Shown here: positions 19,131 through 29,930 of the stretch, piece by piece
Numbering within the stretch: the stretch's first letter is position 1
How the letters are laid out: each line of letters opens with the position of its first letter
Assembly (NCBI GenBank): GCA_018842655.1
Contig: JAGTWN010000004.1
Span: 2,294,001-2,358,000 of the forward strand
Direction: 5' to 3'
Length of the DNA: 64,000 nucleotides
Origin: Candidatus Pantoea haifensis
GTDB lineage: Bacteria > Pseudomonadota > Gammaproteobacteria > Enterobacterales > Enterobacteriaceae
The notes under the pieces: generated by a model
The model's input: the letters and a program-made list of their open reading frames with translations, nothing else
What the model was told of the DNA's origin: nothing
The model's database searches: none
Made by a program: the position numbers and the translations under genes

Positions 19131-21285
19131 TTACTGACTTTCCACCATCATATTCGCCACTAAATATTTACGTCCATCTTCACTGGTCTCGGTATAAACG
19201 CCCTGCAATTCTGGCGAGAAGCCCGGCAGTAAATTAATACCCTCTTCCAGCGCCAGGAAGTAACGCTGCACCGCCCCGCCCCAGACTTCGCCCGGCACTA
19301 CGCACAGCACACCCGGTGGGTACGGCAAAGCACCTTCAGCCGCGATCCGGCCTTCCGCATCAGCAATGGCGACCAGTTCAACATCCCCGCGAATATAAGC
19401 CTGATGTGCATCCTGCGGATCCACTTTCACTGGCGGTAAATCTTTTTCACGGAACATCGTTTTCTGCAATCCTTTCACATCGTAACTGACGTAAAGATCG
19501 TGCATCTCCTGGCACAAGCGGCGCAGCGTGTAACCCGCATAACGCTTCGCATTTTTGCGGTAGATCGTTGGCAACACTTCCGCCAGCGGCGCATCCTCTT
19601 TTACATGCTGTTCGAACTGCGCCAGCATTGAGACCAGATGCGCCATCTTTTCTGCGCTTTCGGCTGGCGTCAGCAGGAACAGAATCGAGTTAAGATCGCA
19701 CTTCTCTGGCACGATGCCGTTTTCACGCAGATAGTTCGCCAGAATGGTGGCCGGAATGCCAAAGTCAGCATATTCACCGCTTGCCGCATTAATGCCTGGC
19801 GTTGTCAGCAGCAGCTTGCAGGGATCGACCCGATATTGATCGCGATCGTAGCCCGCAAACCCGTGCCATTTAGCCCCGGGTTCAAAGCTGAAATAGCGCA
19901 AATCGCTGGCGATCTCAGCCGTTGGCGCATCCTGCCACGCTTTGCCGTTCACCGTTTCTGGCACAAAAGGCAGGATCATCTCACAGCGTTCAAAGATCGC
20001 TTTACGCGCGTCAATGCCCAGCGTGACGCACTCTTGCCACATGCGGCGACCCGCTTCGCCCTGATGCATTTTGGCATTGATATCCAGCGCAGCGAACAGC
20101 GGATAAAACGGGCTGGTCGATGCGTGCAGCATGAAGGCGTTATTAAGGCGTTTGTGCGGGCAGAAGCGTTTCTGTCCGCGAATGTGATTATCTTTTTTGT
20201 GAATTTGCGACGTCTGAGAGAAGCCCGCCAGCTGCTTGTGCACCGACTGGGTAACAAAAATGCCGGGATCGTTCTCGTTCAGCTCCAGCGTTAAGGGCGA
20301 GCAGCCTTCCATCAACGGAATAAATTGCTCGTAACCCAGCCACGCTGAGTCAAACAGGATGTAATCGCACAGATGACCAATGCGATCCACGACCTGGCGT
20401 GCGTTATATACCGTGCCGTCATAGGTGCCGAGCTGGATGATTGCCAGACGAAAAGGCCGCTGCTCATTTGCCCGCTGCGGAGCCACTTTTTGATTTGCTC
20501 GCGCAGATAAGCGTCATCAAAACAGTGCGCATCAATGCCACCGATAAAGCCAAACGGATTGCGCGCCGCTTCCAGATAAACAGGTGTTGCGCCCGCCTGA
20601 ATCAAGGCACCATGATGGTTAGACTTATGATTGTTACGATCAAACAGCACTAAGTCGCCGCGTGTTAATAGTGCATTTGTCACCACTTTATTGGCACTGG
20701 AGGTTCCGTTCAGCACAAAGTAGGTTTTATCGGCGTTGAAAACTTTGGCGGCAAACTTCTGTGCGTGTTTCGCAGAACCTTCATGGATCAACAAATCGCC
20801 CAGTTTGACATCGGCGTTGCACATGTCTGAACGAAAGAGATTTTCGCCATAAAAATCAAAGAACTGGCGACCTGCCGGATGCTTCCTGAAAAACGCGCCG
20901 CCCTGATGTCCCGGACAGGCAAACGTACTGTTCTGCATGTCGACATATTTGGTCAGGGTGTCGAAAAAGGGGGCAGCAAGGTTGATTCATACGCCTGAGC
21001 AGCCGCTTCCAGCGCAGCCCAGTCTTGCGGTTCGCCATTCAGCTCACCGGTTACGCCAGGCAGATGCAGCACTTCTTCTTCGAAGGCGTTGGCGACAAAT
21101 ACCGGCAGATTAAAGCCGGTATGACGCAACAGCGCCAGTACGCCGCTGCGCGTATCAGCCAGAGAGACGACCACAGCCGCCACGTCGGTAAAATCAGTGT
21201 TGTCCAGCGTTACCACGTCGCGCGCGGTGTTGAGGGTCAGGTTTGGCGCCACAGCGGCGCTGGCAGCAATTTTCAGTGGTGTCAT
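19131..21285 (-). CDS. speC: Ornithine decarboxylase SpeC (two frameshifts in this sequence)
   Basis: PLP-dependent fold-type I decarboxylase converting ornithine to putrescine, parallel to the SpeA route. N-terminal wing domain, then CPGHQGGAFF, NGTSSANKVV, the cofactor region IILFDSAWLGYEQFIP, and the PLP lysine in TSQIHKKDNHIRGQKRF. Two runs each lack one base: 20964-20968 (AAAAA for six; LLPPF / FDTLTKYV) and 20487-20491 (TTTTT for six; REQIKK / VAPQRANEQRPF). Restored length about 718 aa, near E. coli SpeC (711). Unlike E. coli, no nupG lies between mltC and speC. Confidence 0.93.
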
Positions 21286-22056
21286 AACACAAATCCCTAA
21301 CAGTCAGGGAGTGGGTGCCTGCGGCACAGCAATAGGGAAGGATCCCCGGCGAATGATGCATTGCGATGTGTTGTAACCCCATGCGTTGCAAAAAAGCAGG
21401 GCGCGTAATGTTCCCGGAACTGACTCAGTAAGGGGACGCACAGGCACCTGCAAGGTAAAGCATGGCAGTTACAGACCGATAGACATCAGTAAAGTCAGAG
21501 CGTATCTGGCTTTACGCATGTCCAACAGTGAGCGTCAGGCTGGCTTCACCGCATGGTGAGCGAGTGTGTAACGACAATGGCGAACGCGCGCTCAGGCAGG
21601 AGCGAACAGGAACAAGTGCTGATGCGCATTGTGCTGAACATGGCGGCGTCCTCGGTGACAGGAATAACGAGCGTCGAAAAGTGGCGGTTATGATGTCATC
21701 TTTTTGCCGTATCGACAACCCGTTACTGGTAATTAAATAGTCAAAAGACCCAAAACACATCCCTTTGATATTTAAATGAAATATCCAAAACCCATCCAAA
21801 GAAATGCTTAAATTCCTGTAAGTTATGAACAATTATGCAGACAGATCGTTCAGCTCTCCTTTCTCAATCCGTTGCAGCCTGATGCGCTCATCTTCCCCCT
21901 GTCTCGCTGGCAGAGAAAGATACTGCCCTGCGCTGATGCCAGCGTTGTAGGGTGAAAGGCATGAAAGCGGAAAAGCACCAGCACAATCCTGCTCTACCGC
22001 AACGCCCTGCAGAAGCGTAGACTTATTCACCTCTTTTCCCCTTTACCGGAGGCTGC
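21286..22056. other. speC-acuI divergent intergenic region with long speC leader
   Basis: About 770 bases without a convincing gene. An inverted pair GGTGCCTG / CAGGCACC near 21314 and 21442 could form a long-range stem in the speC leader. A minus-strand 65-codon frame with GTG at 22030 and a 106-codon frame at 21512-21832 have no recognisable family features and Arg/Ser/Pro-rich translation typical of non-coding DNA. AGGAGG-like GGAGG precedes acuI. Confidence 0.5.
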
Positions 22057-23040
22057 ATGTTTAAAGCACTGGTCATAGAAAATGATGAACAAGGTTATCG
22101 CACCCTGCTGAAAGATCTCTCCGAATCACAACTTCCCAATCACGACGTTACGCTGGATATCAGCTACTCCACCCTTAACTTTAAAGACGCGCTGGCAATC
22201 TGTAATAAAGGCCCTATTGTGCGCCAGTTCCCGATGGTGCCGGGCATCGATTTTGTCGGACGTGTCACCGCAAGCCGCCATTCAGAGTGGCAGCAAGATG
22301 ATGTTGCTCTGCTTACAGGCTGGGGAGTGGGAGAAAAACAGTGGGGCGGCCTGGCGCAAAAAGCCAGCGTCTCTGGCGACTGGTTAGTTGATGTGCCTGC
22401 CACACTCAGCCCCCTGCAAACCATGGCAATCGGCACAGCGGGACTGACGGCCATGCTGTGCGTCATGGCGCTGGAAAAACAGGGCGTAACACCCGTTCGC
22501 GGCCCGGTATTAGTGACAGGAGCCAGCGGAGGTGTCGGCAGTTTTAGCGTCAGTCTGCTGTCTCGCCTGGGCTTTGCGGTCATCGCTTCCAGCGGGCGCG
22601 CCAGCGATGAAGATTATTTGATTAACACGCTTGGCGCATCATCAGTTATTGACCGTCGTGAACTGGCCGAACCGGGCAAGCCGCTCGCTAAAGAGCGTTG
22701 GGCTGCGGCGATTGATAGCGTTGGCAGCCATACCCTAAGCAATGTTTTGGCGGCGACACAGCGCGACGGCGTGGTTGCTGCCTGCGGTATGGCGCAAGGT
22801 TTAGATCTGCCTGCCAGCGTGGCACCTTTTATCCTGCGTGGCGTGACCTTAACCGGTGTCGACAGCGTGATGTGTCCAAAACCGCTGCGCCAGCAAGCGT
22901 GGCAGCGCCTTGGCGAACATCTTGATACCGCGCTGTTCAGCAAACTTACCCAGGTCATTCCCCTGAGCGAAGCAAAGCAAGCCGCCCAGGATCTTTTAGA
23001 GGGTAAAGTGCGCGGACGCCTGATCGTCGACTGCCGCTAA
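22057..23040 (+). CDS. acuI: Zinc-independent MDR oxidoreductase, AcuI/YhdH family
   Basis: 327-aa medium-chain reductase of the YhdH/AcuI group, acryloyl-CoA reductases using NADPH. Groes-like N-domain with SYSTLNFKDALAI, FPMVPGIDFVGRV and LLTGWGVGEKQWGG; Rossmann motif VTGASGGVGSFSVSLL near residue 150; GVDSVMCPKPLRQQAW near residue 268. The catalytic-zinc Cys/His set of alcohol dehydrogenases is absent. Similar over its full length to E. coli AcuI (324 aa). Followed by a terminator shared with the converging amidase gene. Confidence 0.85.
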   Translation: MFKALVIENDEQGYRTLLKDLSESQLPNHDVTLDISYSTLNFKDALAICNKGPIVRQFPMVPGIDFVGRVTASRHSEWQQDDVALLTGWGVGEKQWGGLAQKASVSGDWLVDVPATLSPLQTMAIGTAGLTAMLCVMALEKQGVTPVRGPVLVTGASGGVGSFSVSLLSRLGFAVIASSGRASDEDYLINTLGASSVIDRRELAEPGKPLAKERWAAAIDSVGSHTLSNVLAATQRDGVVAACGMAQGLDLPASVAPFILRGVTLTGVDSVMCPKPLRQQAWQRLGEHLDTALFSKLTQVIPLSEAKQAAQDLLEGKVRGRLIVDCR

Positions 23041-23042
23041 AT

Positions 23043-23071
23043 AAAAATGCCGCCTCATTGTCGGGGCGGCA
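23043..23071 (-). terminator. Rho-independent terminator between acuI and the CinA-family gene
   Basis: TGCCGCC and GGCGGCA pair around a short loop; on the minus strand the stem is followed by TTTTTAT, so it ends transcription of the CinA-family gene and probably also of acuI. Confidence 0.8.
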
Positions 23072-23077
23072 ATAACG

Positions 23078-23563
23078 TTATTTCAGGCGTGAGATTAGTC
23101 CGGTCAGCGCGTAAAGTGCGCCCTGCTCCATCACCTCTTTTGGTTCCCCTTCAAAATGGCGACATTCGGCCTCTACTATGCCATTGGGCAGTTGCCAGCC
23201 GAACCAAATCGTTCCTGCAGGTGTACCATCTTCGCCACCATCTGGCCCGGCATAACCGGTTATCGCAATGCTTACCGGTTCTGCAGAACGATCGCATGCC
23301 CCTTTTGCCATTTCACGCGCGGTCTTTTCGCTCACGGCAGTATGGTGCTCAATCGTCCCGGCATCGACGCCCAGCAGGCGGATTTTGGCATTATCGCTAT
23401 AGGTGACAAAGCCGCTGGTATAAAAGTTACCGCTGTTTTCGACTGCTGCCAGCGTCATGCTGATGAGGCCGGCGGTACAGGATTCGGCGGTCGCCAGTTT
23501 AAGCCCGGAAGATAACAGAAGTTTGCCCAGATTTTCAGCCGCTTGATTAAGTTTTTCTGCCAT
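23078..23563 (-). CDS. CinA-family nicotinamide-nucleotide amidase-like protein
   Basis: 161 aa, a stand-alone CinA C-terminal domain like E. coli PncC and YdeJ. The catalytic Ser is in TAESCTAGLIS near residue 29; VTYSDNAK near residue 54 carries the conserved Lys; GYAGPDGGEDGTPAGTIWFGW near residue 103 completes the active site. PncC deamidates NMN to nicotinate mononucleotide; whether this paralogue is active is not shown. Overall it looks closer to YdeJ than PncC, but I cannot rank them without alignment. Confidence 0.8.
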   Translation of the reverse strand: MAEKLNQAAENLGKLLLSSGLKLATAESCTAGLISMTLAAVENSGNFYTSGFVTYSDNAKIRLLGVDAGTIEHHTAVSEKTAREMAKGACDRSAEPVSIAITGYAGPDGGEDGTPAGTIWFGWQLPNGIVEAECRHFEGEPKEVMEQGALYALTGLISRLK

Positions 23564-23659
23564 ATTTTTTTATTCCTGTTTTGTATCCAGAAAACAAAGT
23601 ATGGCTGAAAATAAACAGACTGATGTGCCGTCAAGCCGATGTTTTCAAAGCGAAACGGA

Positions 23660-24435
23660 TTACTTGCGTAGTTGAATATAGGGACACTTGCTCTCACTGT
23701 CCGGCGTTACGTGAAGTTCAGCCTGATACCAGCGCGTAAGTGTCGCTTCGGTCATCACCTGCTGCGGCGTGCCCTGCGCCACCAGCTTACCCTGGTGTAA
23801 CAGCAAAATACGATCTGCCCACAGCGATGCCAGATTGAGATCGTGCAACACGGTGCACACGCTGAAATCGCCCGATCGCGTCAGTTTATGCAGCAGGCGC
23901 AGCGTCTGTTGCTGCCAGAAAAGATCCAACGCCGAAGTCGGTTCATCTAAAAACAGCCAGCCGCGCGGCGCGTCATCCTGCCACAGTTGTGCTAACACGC
24001 GCGCCAGTTGCACACGCTGCTGCTCTCCCCGGAAAGTTGCCGGTAATCGCGTGTTGCCAGCGTGTTGCAGCCGGTTAACAGCATGACCTGTTGCACAATT
24101 TCTGCCGACTGTTTACCCGGCCAGGGAGCGCGGCCCATCGCCACCACTGATTCAGCAGACTGCGAAAACGTCATACTGTTTTGCTGGCGCATCACGGCGC
24201 GTCGTCGTGCCAGCTCATTGCGCGGCCAGTCAGCTAACTGTCGATTGCCGAGCCAGCATTCGCCGCGATCGGGCTTGAGGAAACCGGTTAACATGCGCAG
24301 CAAGGTCGATTTGCCCGCACCGTTGGGACCAATCAATGCCACCATTTCACCTGCCGCTAGCGTCAGATCAAGATGCTCAATTAACGTCCGGGCGTTATGG
24401 GTGAAGCGTAATCCTTTCGCCTGTAATGTTTCCAT
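23660..24435 (-). CDS. hmuV: Haemin ABC transporter ATP-binding protein HmuV (frameshift in this sequence)
   Basis: Cytoplasmic ATPase powering haem import through HmuU. Walker [17 protein letters not shown] near residue 36, signature [17 protein letters not shown] near 140 (spans the break), Walker [13 protein letters not shown] near 165 and the H-loop VLHDLN. The frame breaks at 24027-24030 (CCCC on the plus strand, five expected) inside the signature motif. Restored length 258 aa. Its ATG overlaps the natural hmuU stop (TAATG). Confidence 0.93.
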
Positions 24436-25424
24436 TAGTCCATTCCTCGCTGCTGACGCAGGATCAGCCAGAGAAACTACGGCCCGCCAATCAGGCTGGT
24501 GAGCAAGCCAACGGGCATTTCTGCCGGGATCACAACGGTGCGCGCCAGCGTATCAGCCAGCAGCAGTAAAATAGCGCCAGCCAGGGCTGAGCCTGGTAGC
24601 AGCCAGCGATGATCGCTGCCCAGACAGAAACGCATCACATGCGGCACAACCAGGCCAACAAAACCAATTATGCCGCTCACCGATACGGCAGTGCCCACCA
24701 GTAGTGCACTGAGCACCAGCAACTGACGCTGGCTGCGTTTAACGTCGAGGCCCATATAATGCGCATCTTCATCACCCAGTTGCAGCAGATTGAGCTGCCG
24801 CGCGCGCGTCTGTATCAGCAGCAGCCCAGGCAAAATTAACAGCGCGCAAACCAGCAAGGATGGCCATTGCGCCTGGCTCAAACTGCCCATGCCCCACAGC
24901 GACAGCTGCCGCAGTTGCTGATCGTTACTCAGCCAGGACAGCACGCCAACCGCCGCACCGCATAAGGCATTAATCGCAATGCCAATCAGCAGCAGCCGCG
25001 ACAGGTTGCCACGTGCAAGCTGGCTAAAACTAAATATCAGCAAGGTCACCAGCAGGCTGCCCGTAAAGGCGGCGATGGTAGGTAACCATAATGCTAAAAC
25101 CGCGGGCAGCGCCAGCGGCATAACAATGGCCACCGCTACTGCTAATCCCGCGCCGCTGCTGATACCCAACAGGCCCGGGTCGGCCAGAGGATTGCGAAAC
25201 AGCCCCTGCATTACCGCACCAGAGACCGCTAATGCCATACCGAGCAGCACGGCCAGTAACACACGCGGCAAGCGAATATTCAGCCAGATCTGCCAACTGA
25301 TATCGCTGAACGGCGCTTGCCATAAGCCACGCAGTGACAGCGGCATCGCGCCGAAATTAGCCGCCGCTACCATCACCAGCAGCATGCTCACCAGCATCAA
25401 CAACAGCCAGCGCAGATTAATCAT
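24435..25424 (-). CDS. hmuU: Haemin ABC transporter permease HmuU (premature amber codon near the end)
   Basis: FecCD-type inner-membrane permease with about nine to ten hydrophobic segments. Start ATG 25424 (MINLRWLLLMLV) overlaps the hmuT stop by 8 bases. IRLPRVLLAVLLGMALAVSGAVMQGLFRNPLADPGLLGISSGAG and the C-terminal GLVVPHVMRFCLGSDHRWLLP match the family. An in-frame TAG at 24477-24479 follows LIGGP; the frame continues FLWLILRQQRGMD to a TAA overlapping hmuV. The family usually has Tyr or Phe here, so one substitution (TAC or TAT to TAG) explains it. The loss of 14 residues may or may not matter. Confidence 0.88.
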
Positions 25425-26235
25425 CCCGGAGTGATTCCGCGGCACGGCGCAGTTTGACAATCGCCTGCGGCGTGTCCAGCCCAAAACCGAGCAGCGCCAT
25501 GGTATCGATCACCAGCAGATTGTGATGCTGTCCGGCTGGCGTCAGAGCCACTCCCGGCAGTTGCCACAGCTTCTCTTCACTGCCGAGCGCCTTCAGTCCG
25601 TCATAACCAATCACCACTAAATCGGGTGCTGCAGCGACTACGCCTTCCTGCGACAGGGCCTGATAATGTGGCACTGCCGCCATCGCATTCACCAGTCCGG
25701 CACTGCGTATAGCACCGTCAGCCGCGGTTTGATTCCCCGCAGCCAGCGACTTCATGCCGCTGTTCGCCATGATATACAGCACTTTGACCGGCAAGGTCTG
25801 CTTTGGCAGCTGTGCCAGTTGCTTTTCAACCTGGGCCTCCAGCGTTTTAGCCTGCGCCTCGCGGTTCAGGGCCTTACCGATGGTGGCGATCTTTTTCGGG
25901 ATCGCTTGCAGGCTGTTTTCACCGCTGACCTCCACGACTTTTACCCCCGCCTGTTCCACCTGCTTCAGAACAAGTGAGGGTTTTGCCAGTTCGCTGCTCA
26001 ACACCAGGGTGGGTTTCAGTGCCAAAATACCTTCAGCATTTAACTGGCGCATATAGCCTACGTCCGGCAGTTTTGTGGCCTGGGCCGGATGCTGGCTGGT
26101 GCTGTCTCGCGCCACCAGATTTTGCTGCGCATCCAGGGCATAAACGATTTGCGTCACATCGCCGCCAATCGATACCACGCGCTCTGCTGCCAGCCCAGGC
26201 AACGACACCAGCAGCAGTAAAAGAAAGCGTTTCAT
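25417..26235 (-). CDS. hmuT: Periplasmic haemin-binding protein HmuT
   Basis: 272-aa substrate-binding protein that takes haem from the outer-membrane receptor to HmuUV. Signal peptide residues 1-17 (MKRFLLLLLVSLPGLAA). The N-lobe ERVVSIGGDVTQIVYALDAQQNLVARDSTS and DVGYMRQLNAEGILALKP match HmuT; Tyr in VGYMR is near the usual haem ligand, and DLVVIGYDGLKAL lies in the C-lobe. Overlaps hmuS (ATGA) upstream and hmuU downstream, so all three are coupled. Confidence 0.92.
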   Translation of the reverse strand: MKRFLLLLLVSLPGLAAERVVSIGGDVTQIVYALDAQQNLVARDSTSQHPAQATKLPDVGYMRQLNAEGILALKPTLVLSSELAKPSLVLKQVEQAGVKVVEVSGENSLQAIPKKIATIGKALNREAQAKTLEAQVEKQLAQLPKQTLPVKVLYIMANSGMKSLAAGNQTAADGAIRSAGLVNAMAAVPHYQALSQEGVVAAAPDLVVIGYDGLKALGSEEKLWQLPGVALTPAGQHHNLLVIDTMALLGFGLDTPQAIVKLRRAAESLRDD

Positions 26236-27262
26236 GCCGCTTCCCCCGCTGCGCTCAGTGACATCACCTGCTCGCGCCAGCGCGTCTGTTCTGGCGTGCC
26301 TTCGCTACGCTGACCGTAAAGCTGGGCGATCTGCGAGCCATCAGCGGCAAACAGTTCCAGACTGGTGACAAACCCATCACCGCTCGGTTTACGTGTTACC
26401 CAGCTTTCACTGACCTGATTCTCCATCAGGTGCAGCGTGAATCGCGGATTAAAAATGTTGATCCAGTTTTCCATCGGCACCAGCTTTTCCACTACGCCAG
26501 TGAAGATTTGGATGCAGCCGCGATTGCCGACAAAAATCATGATCTCATTGCCATCCTGCAACGCTAAATCCAGTACCGTTGCCAGCGCGTTATTACTTAC
26601 CTGCCAGGCAAGATCGTTACCTGCTGCGCGAAACGCTTGCTGACGTGAAACATTATGGCGCTTCAGCAGCGCAAAAACTGATGCACATCGGTCATGGCTC
26701 GCCATTCAGCATCAAGGGCGGCGGCATCAACCTGTTGCGCCCAGTTGGGGGCGGGCACTGGCTGGATAGCGAGCGGTGCGGCGGCGGGCTGGCTAAATTG
26801 TTCAATCAGCGTCTGCCAGGCGGCCTTATTGGTGTTTTCAGTGAGATAGATTTTCAGGACCGCATCACCGTGACGATCAAAAATCTGTACGCTCTGGCGC
26901 TCGCCATGCGCTGTGTGCTCACTAAGCGCAAATGCACTGTGCCACTGCGACGGAAACAGTCGCAGATCAAGCGCGCGCGGGTTAAGCACGATGCCAGCAT
27001 GACCGCCCAGATGCAGGTTTTTATACTCACCAAAGTGCTCATGAACGGCGTATTCATTGCGGGTAATGCTTTTGGTTTCGCCTACTGTCTCAAGCGCCGC
27101 CAGCAGTGCCGGGAAATCAGTTTTTAACGTCCGTGCGTCCTGGCCGAGGCGCGCTTCACACAACTGCGCTTCGCTGATGCCCATCAGTGCAGCAAGATCG
27201 CGGGCATACTTTTTCGGTTGTTCACGCTTCAGGGTCAGATAGTGTTGGTAAGTCTGGTTCAT
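26232..27262 (-). CDS. hmuS: Haemin transport/degradation protein HmuS (frameshift in this sequence)
   Basis: Cytoplasmic haem-binding protein of the HmuS/ChuS family; relatives release iron from haem or hand haem on. Two tandem repeats: residues 1-190 and 191-343, each with a haem-binding strand region (FGEYKNLHLGGHAGIVLNPRALDLRLF; NRGCIQIFTGVVEKLVPMENWINIFNPRFTLHL). The frame breaks at 26673-26677 (AAAAA on plus, six expected), between DVHQF and FALLKRHNV. Restored length 343 aa. It lies 51 bases after hmuR. Confidence 0.93.
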
Positions 27263-27313
27263 AGCGCATTGCTCCCATGAGGATGCCCTGCACTGCCGCA
27301 GGGCTTGTTCTTA

Positions 27314-29685
27314 TCAGAAGTCGACATTTACACCCAGTTGGAAGGTGCGGCCCGGCATAACAGCCAGCGCCTGATCGTTGCGGTCCTGCTGGGTATCGCT
27401 GGTCAGCTCACGGCTGCTGAGGTAATCCCAGTATTTGCGATCGGTGATGTTATAAATGCCGCCGCTCAGTTTGACGTTTTTCGTTACCTTCCAGTACGCG
27501 GTCATGTCTACCATGCCATATCCAGGGACACGCATGTAGTCGGTGTTTGAATCGGTCAATGGACTCCCGGTATTGCTGTAACTTTCGCGGTTAGTCGCGG
27601 TGGCTTGTTTTCCTTTCACAAAGGTCGCGGTCACCGCCGCGCCGTAGCCGCGTGCTACGTCATCCCAGGCTAAACCGATTATCGCTTTCATTGGCGCAAC
27701 GCTCTCTAAATCAACGTAGCGATCGCCAAGGTAGCTCGATTTAGACTGGCCCTGCGTGTAGCCAAAGGCCAGGTTCGCGCTCAGGCCGTCAACCTGTTCG
27801 AACCAGGTGCCAAAATTAATTTTTGTGCTGACTTCTGCGCCATAAATGTAAGCTTTATCGCGGTTCTCAGCCTGATAGGTGGTGTAAATATTGCTGGGGA
27901 CATTCACAAACTTATCGGGACTGGCGCTGCGCGAGTAGCGAGTGAAAGCAATAAAGTTTTTATAGGCGTTATAGAACACCGCGCCGTTAAAGGTCACGCC
28001 TTTGGTAAGCTCGCCTTTCAAACCCCATTCAAAATTGTTGCTGGTTTCAGTTTTCAGATCCGTATTACCAATCAACGCATACTGCGCCGTTCCGGCATAG
28101 CTGGAACCGAGGTTCCATGAGCCATAAAGCTGGCTGTCATTCGGGAACTGCGCGCCGCGTGTATATTGCAGGTAAGTCATCAATGCTGGCGTCAAATCAT
28201 ACTGAAAAGCGATAGACGGCAGCACCTGCGTGTCGCTGTTTGCCGAACCATACAGTGCAGAAACTTCTGCTGGATCCAGTACCGTGCTGTTGGTGGTCAG
28301 CGTCGAGACATCGCGCGGCTTCGTGTTCTGATACATCACGCGCACGCCCGGAATAACCGCAAAGTTGTGGCTGTCGAGATCGAAGCTGATCTTGTCCTGC
28401 ACGTAACCGCCCACCGTGTAGCTGCGACTGTTGGCCTGCGGCTGCATGATGACGCTAAACGCACCTGGCGCAGGCGACTGGCGGAACGGACGTTCAGTAT
28501 CCACGAGGCGAGCATTCAGCCCGGCACTCAGCGCGTGTCGGCCAATATTTTTCGCCAGCCGTGTATCAAAGCCGTACGTATCGCTGTTGTAATCGGAGTA
28601 GACGGTTTGATAAGCCGTTGCGCTCGACGGCATATAGGTGTTGTCGTGCGCCTGAGTCTGCTGCCAGTAAAGGCGCGTTGTCAGGCTGTCGATGAAATCA
28701 TTATAAGGCGTGTATTCATCGCTCAGGCTGACGCCCCAACGGCGCGTATCACTCTGCTGCTGAGCGGTGCCCCAAAGGGTATTACCGTTGGTGGTACTCC
28801 AGCTGTCGTAATGGGTGTGGTTGGTTTTGTGATAGTAATCCAGCGTTGCACTCAGTTTATGCGCATCGTTCGGCTGCCAGATCCCTGACGTCATAAAGGC
28901 ATCGGAGTGCCAGTTGGCCGGATAAGCATCAAGCTCGCCGCTGTTGTTTTCTGTTTCCTGACCGTCGCGGCGGCTGTAGACAAAAATGCCGCGCAGTTCA
29001 TCATCGCCCGCCGCTGCCGTGATACCGTTGTGCCAGCTACGGTTCGCAGAATCGTAGTTGCTTTGGTAGCCAAAATAGGTTTCTTTACCGGGGCGCAAAT
29101 AATCGTCTGGTGTTTTGTTACGGAACGAGACGTTGCCGCCAATCGACGTGTTGGCTTGATCGACTGCGGTCGCGCCCTTTTCAATATCAATGCGACCAAA
29201 CATATAGGGGTCAATGTAATCACGACCAATGCCGAAGCTGTCGAGGCCAGCGCGACCGACATAGCTGCGGCCTGTGGCTTGCGGCAACGGAATGCCATCA
29301 ACATCCAGGCCAACGCGGTTGCTTTCCAGGCCACGAATGTTGTAGCCCGTATAACCGGCACGGTCGAATCCACTTTTACCCGCAGACGATCCGCCGCTGG
29401 CACCGGTTGCGCTGATCAGCGGTTCATAACGCATAATTGATCCGAAATCGTTGGCGCCGCGCTGTTGCAATTCGGCTGCGGTAAGCGTGGTACTGCTGCC
29501 TGCTTTTTTTCTGTTTCCGGCGCGGTGACGGTCATCAGCGGCTCGCGGGAAGTGCTTTTCGCCGTGGAGAGCGCCAGTAAAGCGTCATCGCTGGCGGCAT
29601 AACCACAGGCAGCATGAATAGCAGAGGCGATAAGCGCCGTTTTAAACAGGCGCTGTGAAGTGAATCCCTGAAAATTTAATGACAT
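27314..29685 (-). CDS. hmuR: TonB-dependent haem/haemoglobin receptor HmuR (frameshift in this sequence)
   Basis: Outer-membrane beta-barrel importing haem with TonB energy. Signal peptide about residues 1-30, TonB-box-like PLMTVTAPE near residue 50, plug domain with YNIRGLESNRVGLDVDGIPLPQ and IEKGATAVDQANTSIGGNVSF, then a 22-strand barrel ending in the usual Phe (GVNVDF). C-terminal YNITDRKYWDY is typical of the haem receptor subfamily. The T run at 29504-29510 (seven, eight expected) breaks the frame between ETEKK and AGSSTTL. Restored length 790 aa. First gene of hmuRSTUV behind a Fur box. Confidence 0.92.
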
Positions 29686-29819
29686 GAGCGCGAAGTACCC
29701 GATTAATTGTTAGTATTCGCTCACTTACTTGCTAAAGGTGTTAAATAATGCGCTTTGCGCAATAAAACCATGAAAAACAGCGTTATTTTTAGCTATAAAT
29801 TATGGCTCAGGAATTTAAT

Positions 29820-29838
29820 GTAATTGCTAATCATTATC
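29820..29838. promoter_or_regulatory. Fur box between hmuR and the SelW-like gene
   Basis: The segment ending CTAATCATTATC matches the right half of the Fur consensus GATAATGATAATCATTATC with one mismatch; the left half is weaker. It lies 135 bases upstream of the hmuR ATG and 93 bases before the divergent SelW-like gene, so it could repress either or both when iron is plentiful. Confidence 0.7.
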
Positions 29839-29930
29839 AATAACATTTACATTTAGAAGCGTGCGCGAAAGCACATTTTGTTAATCCGCACTAAACACCA
29901 TGTAATCAATAACTTAACAAGGAGCCTGCT

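Noticed and set aside
21512-22030. Minus-strand frames of 106 and 65 codons upstream of speC
   Set aside because: Arg/Ser/Pro-rich translations without motifs or good ribosome-binding sites; treated as leader/intergenic DNA.
28166-28888. Long plus-strand open frame of 240 codons inside hmuR
   Set aside because: It is antisense to the well-conserved receptor gene; composition follows the codon pattern of hmuR. No ribosome-binding site or family motif.
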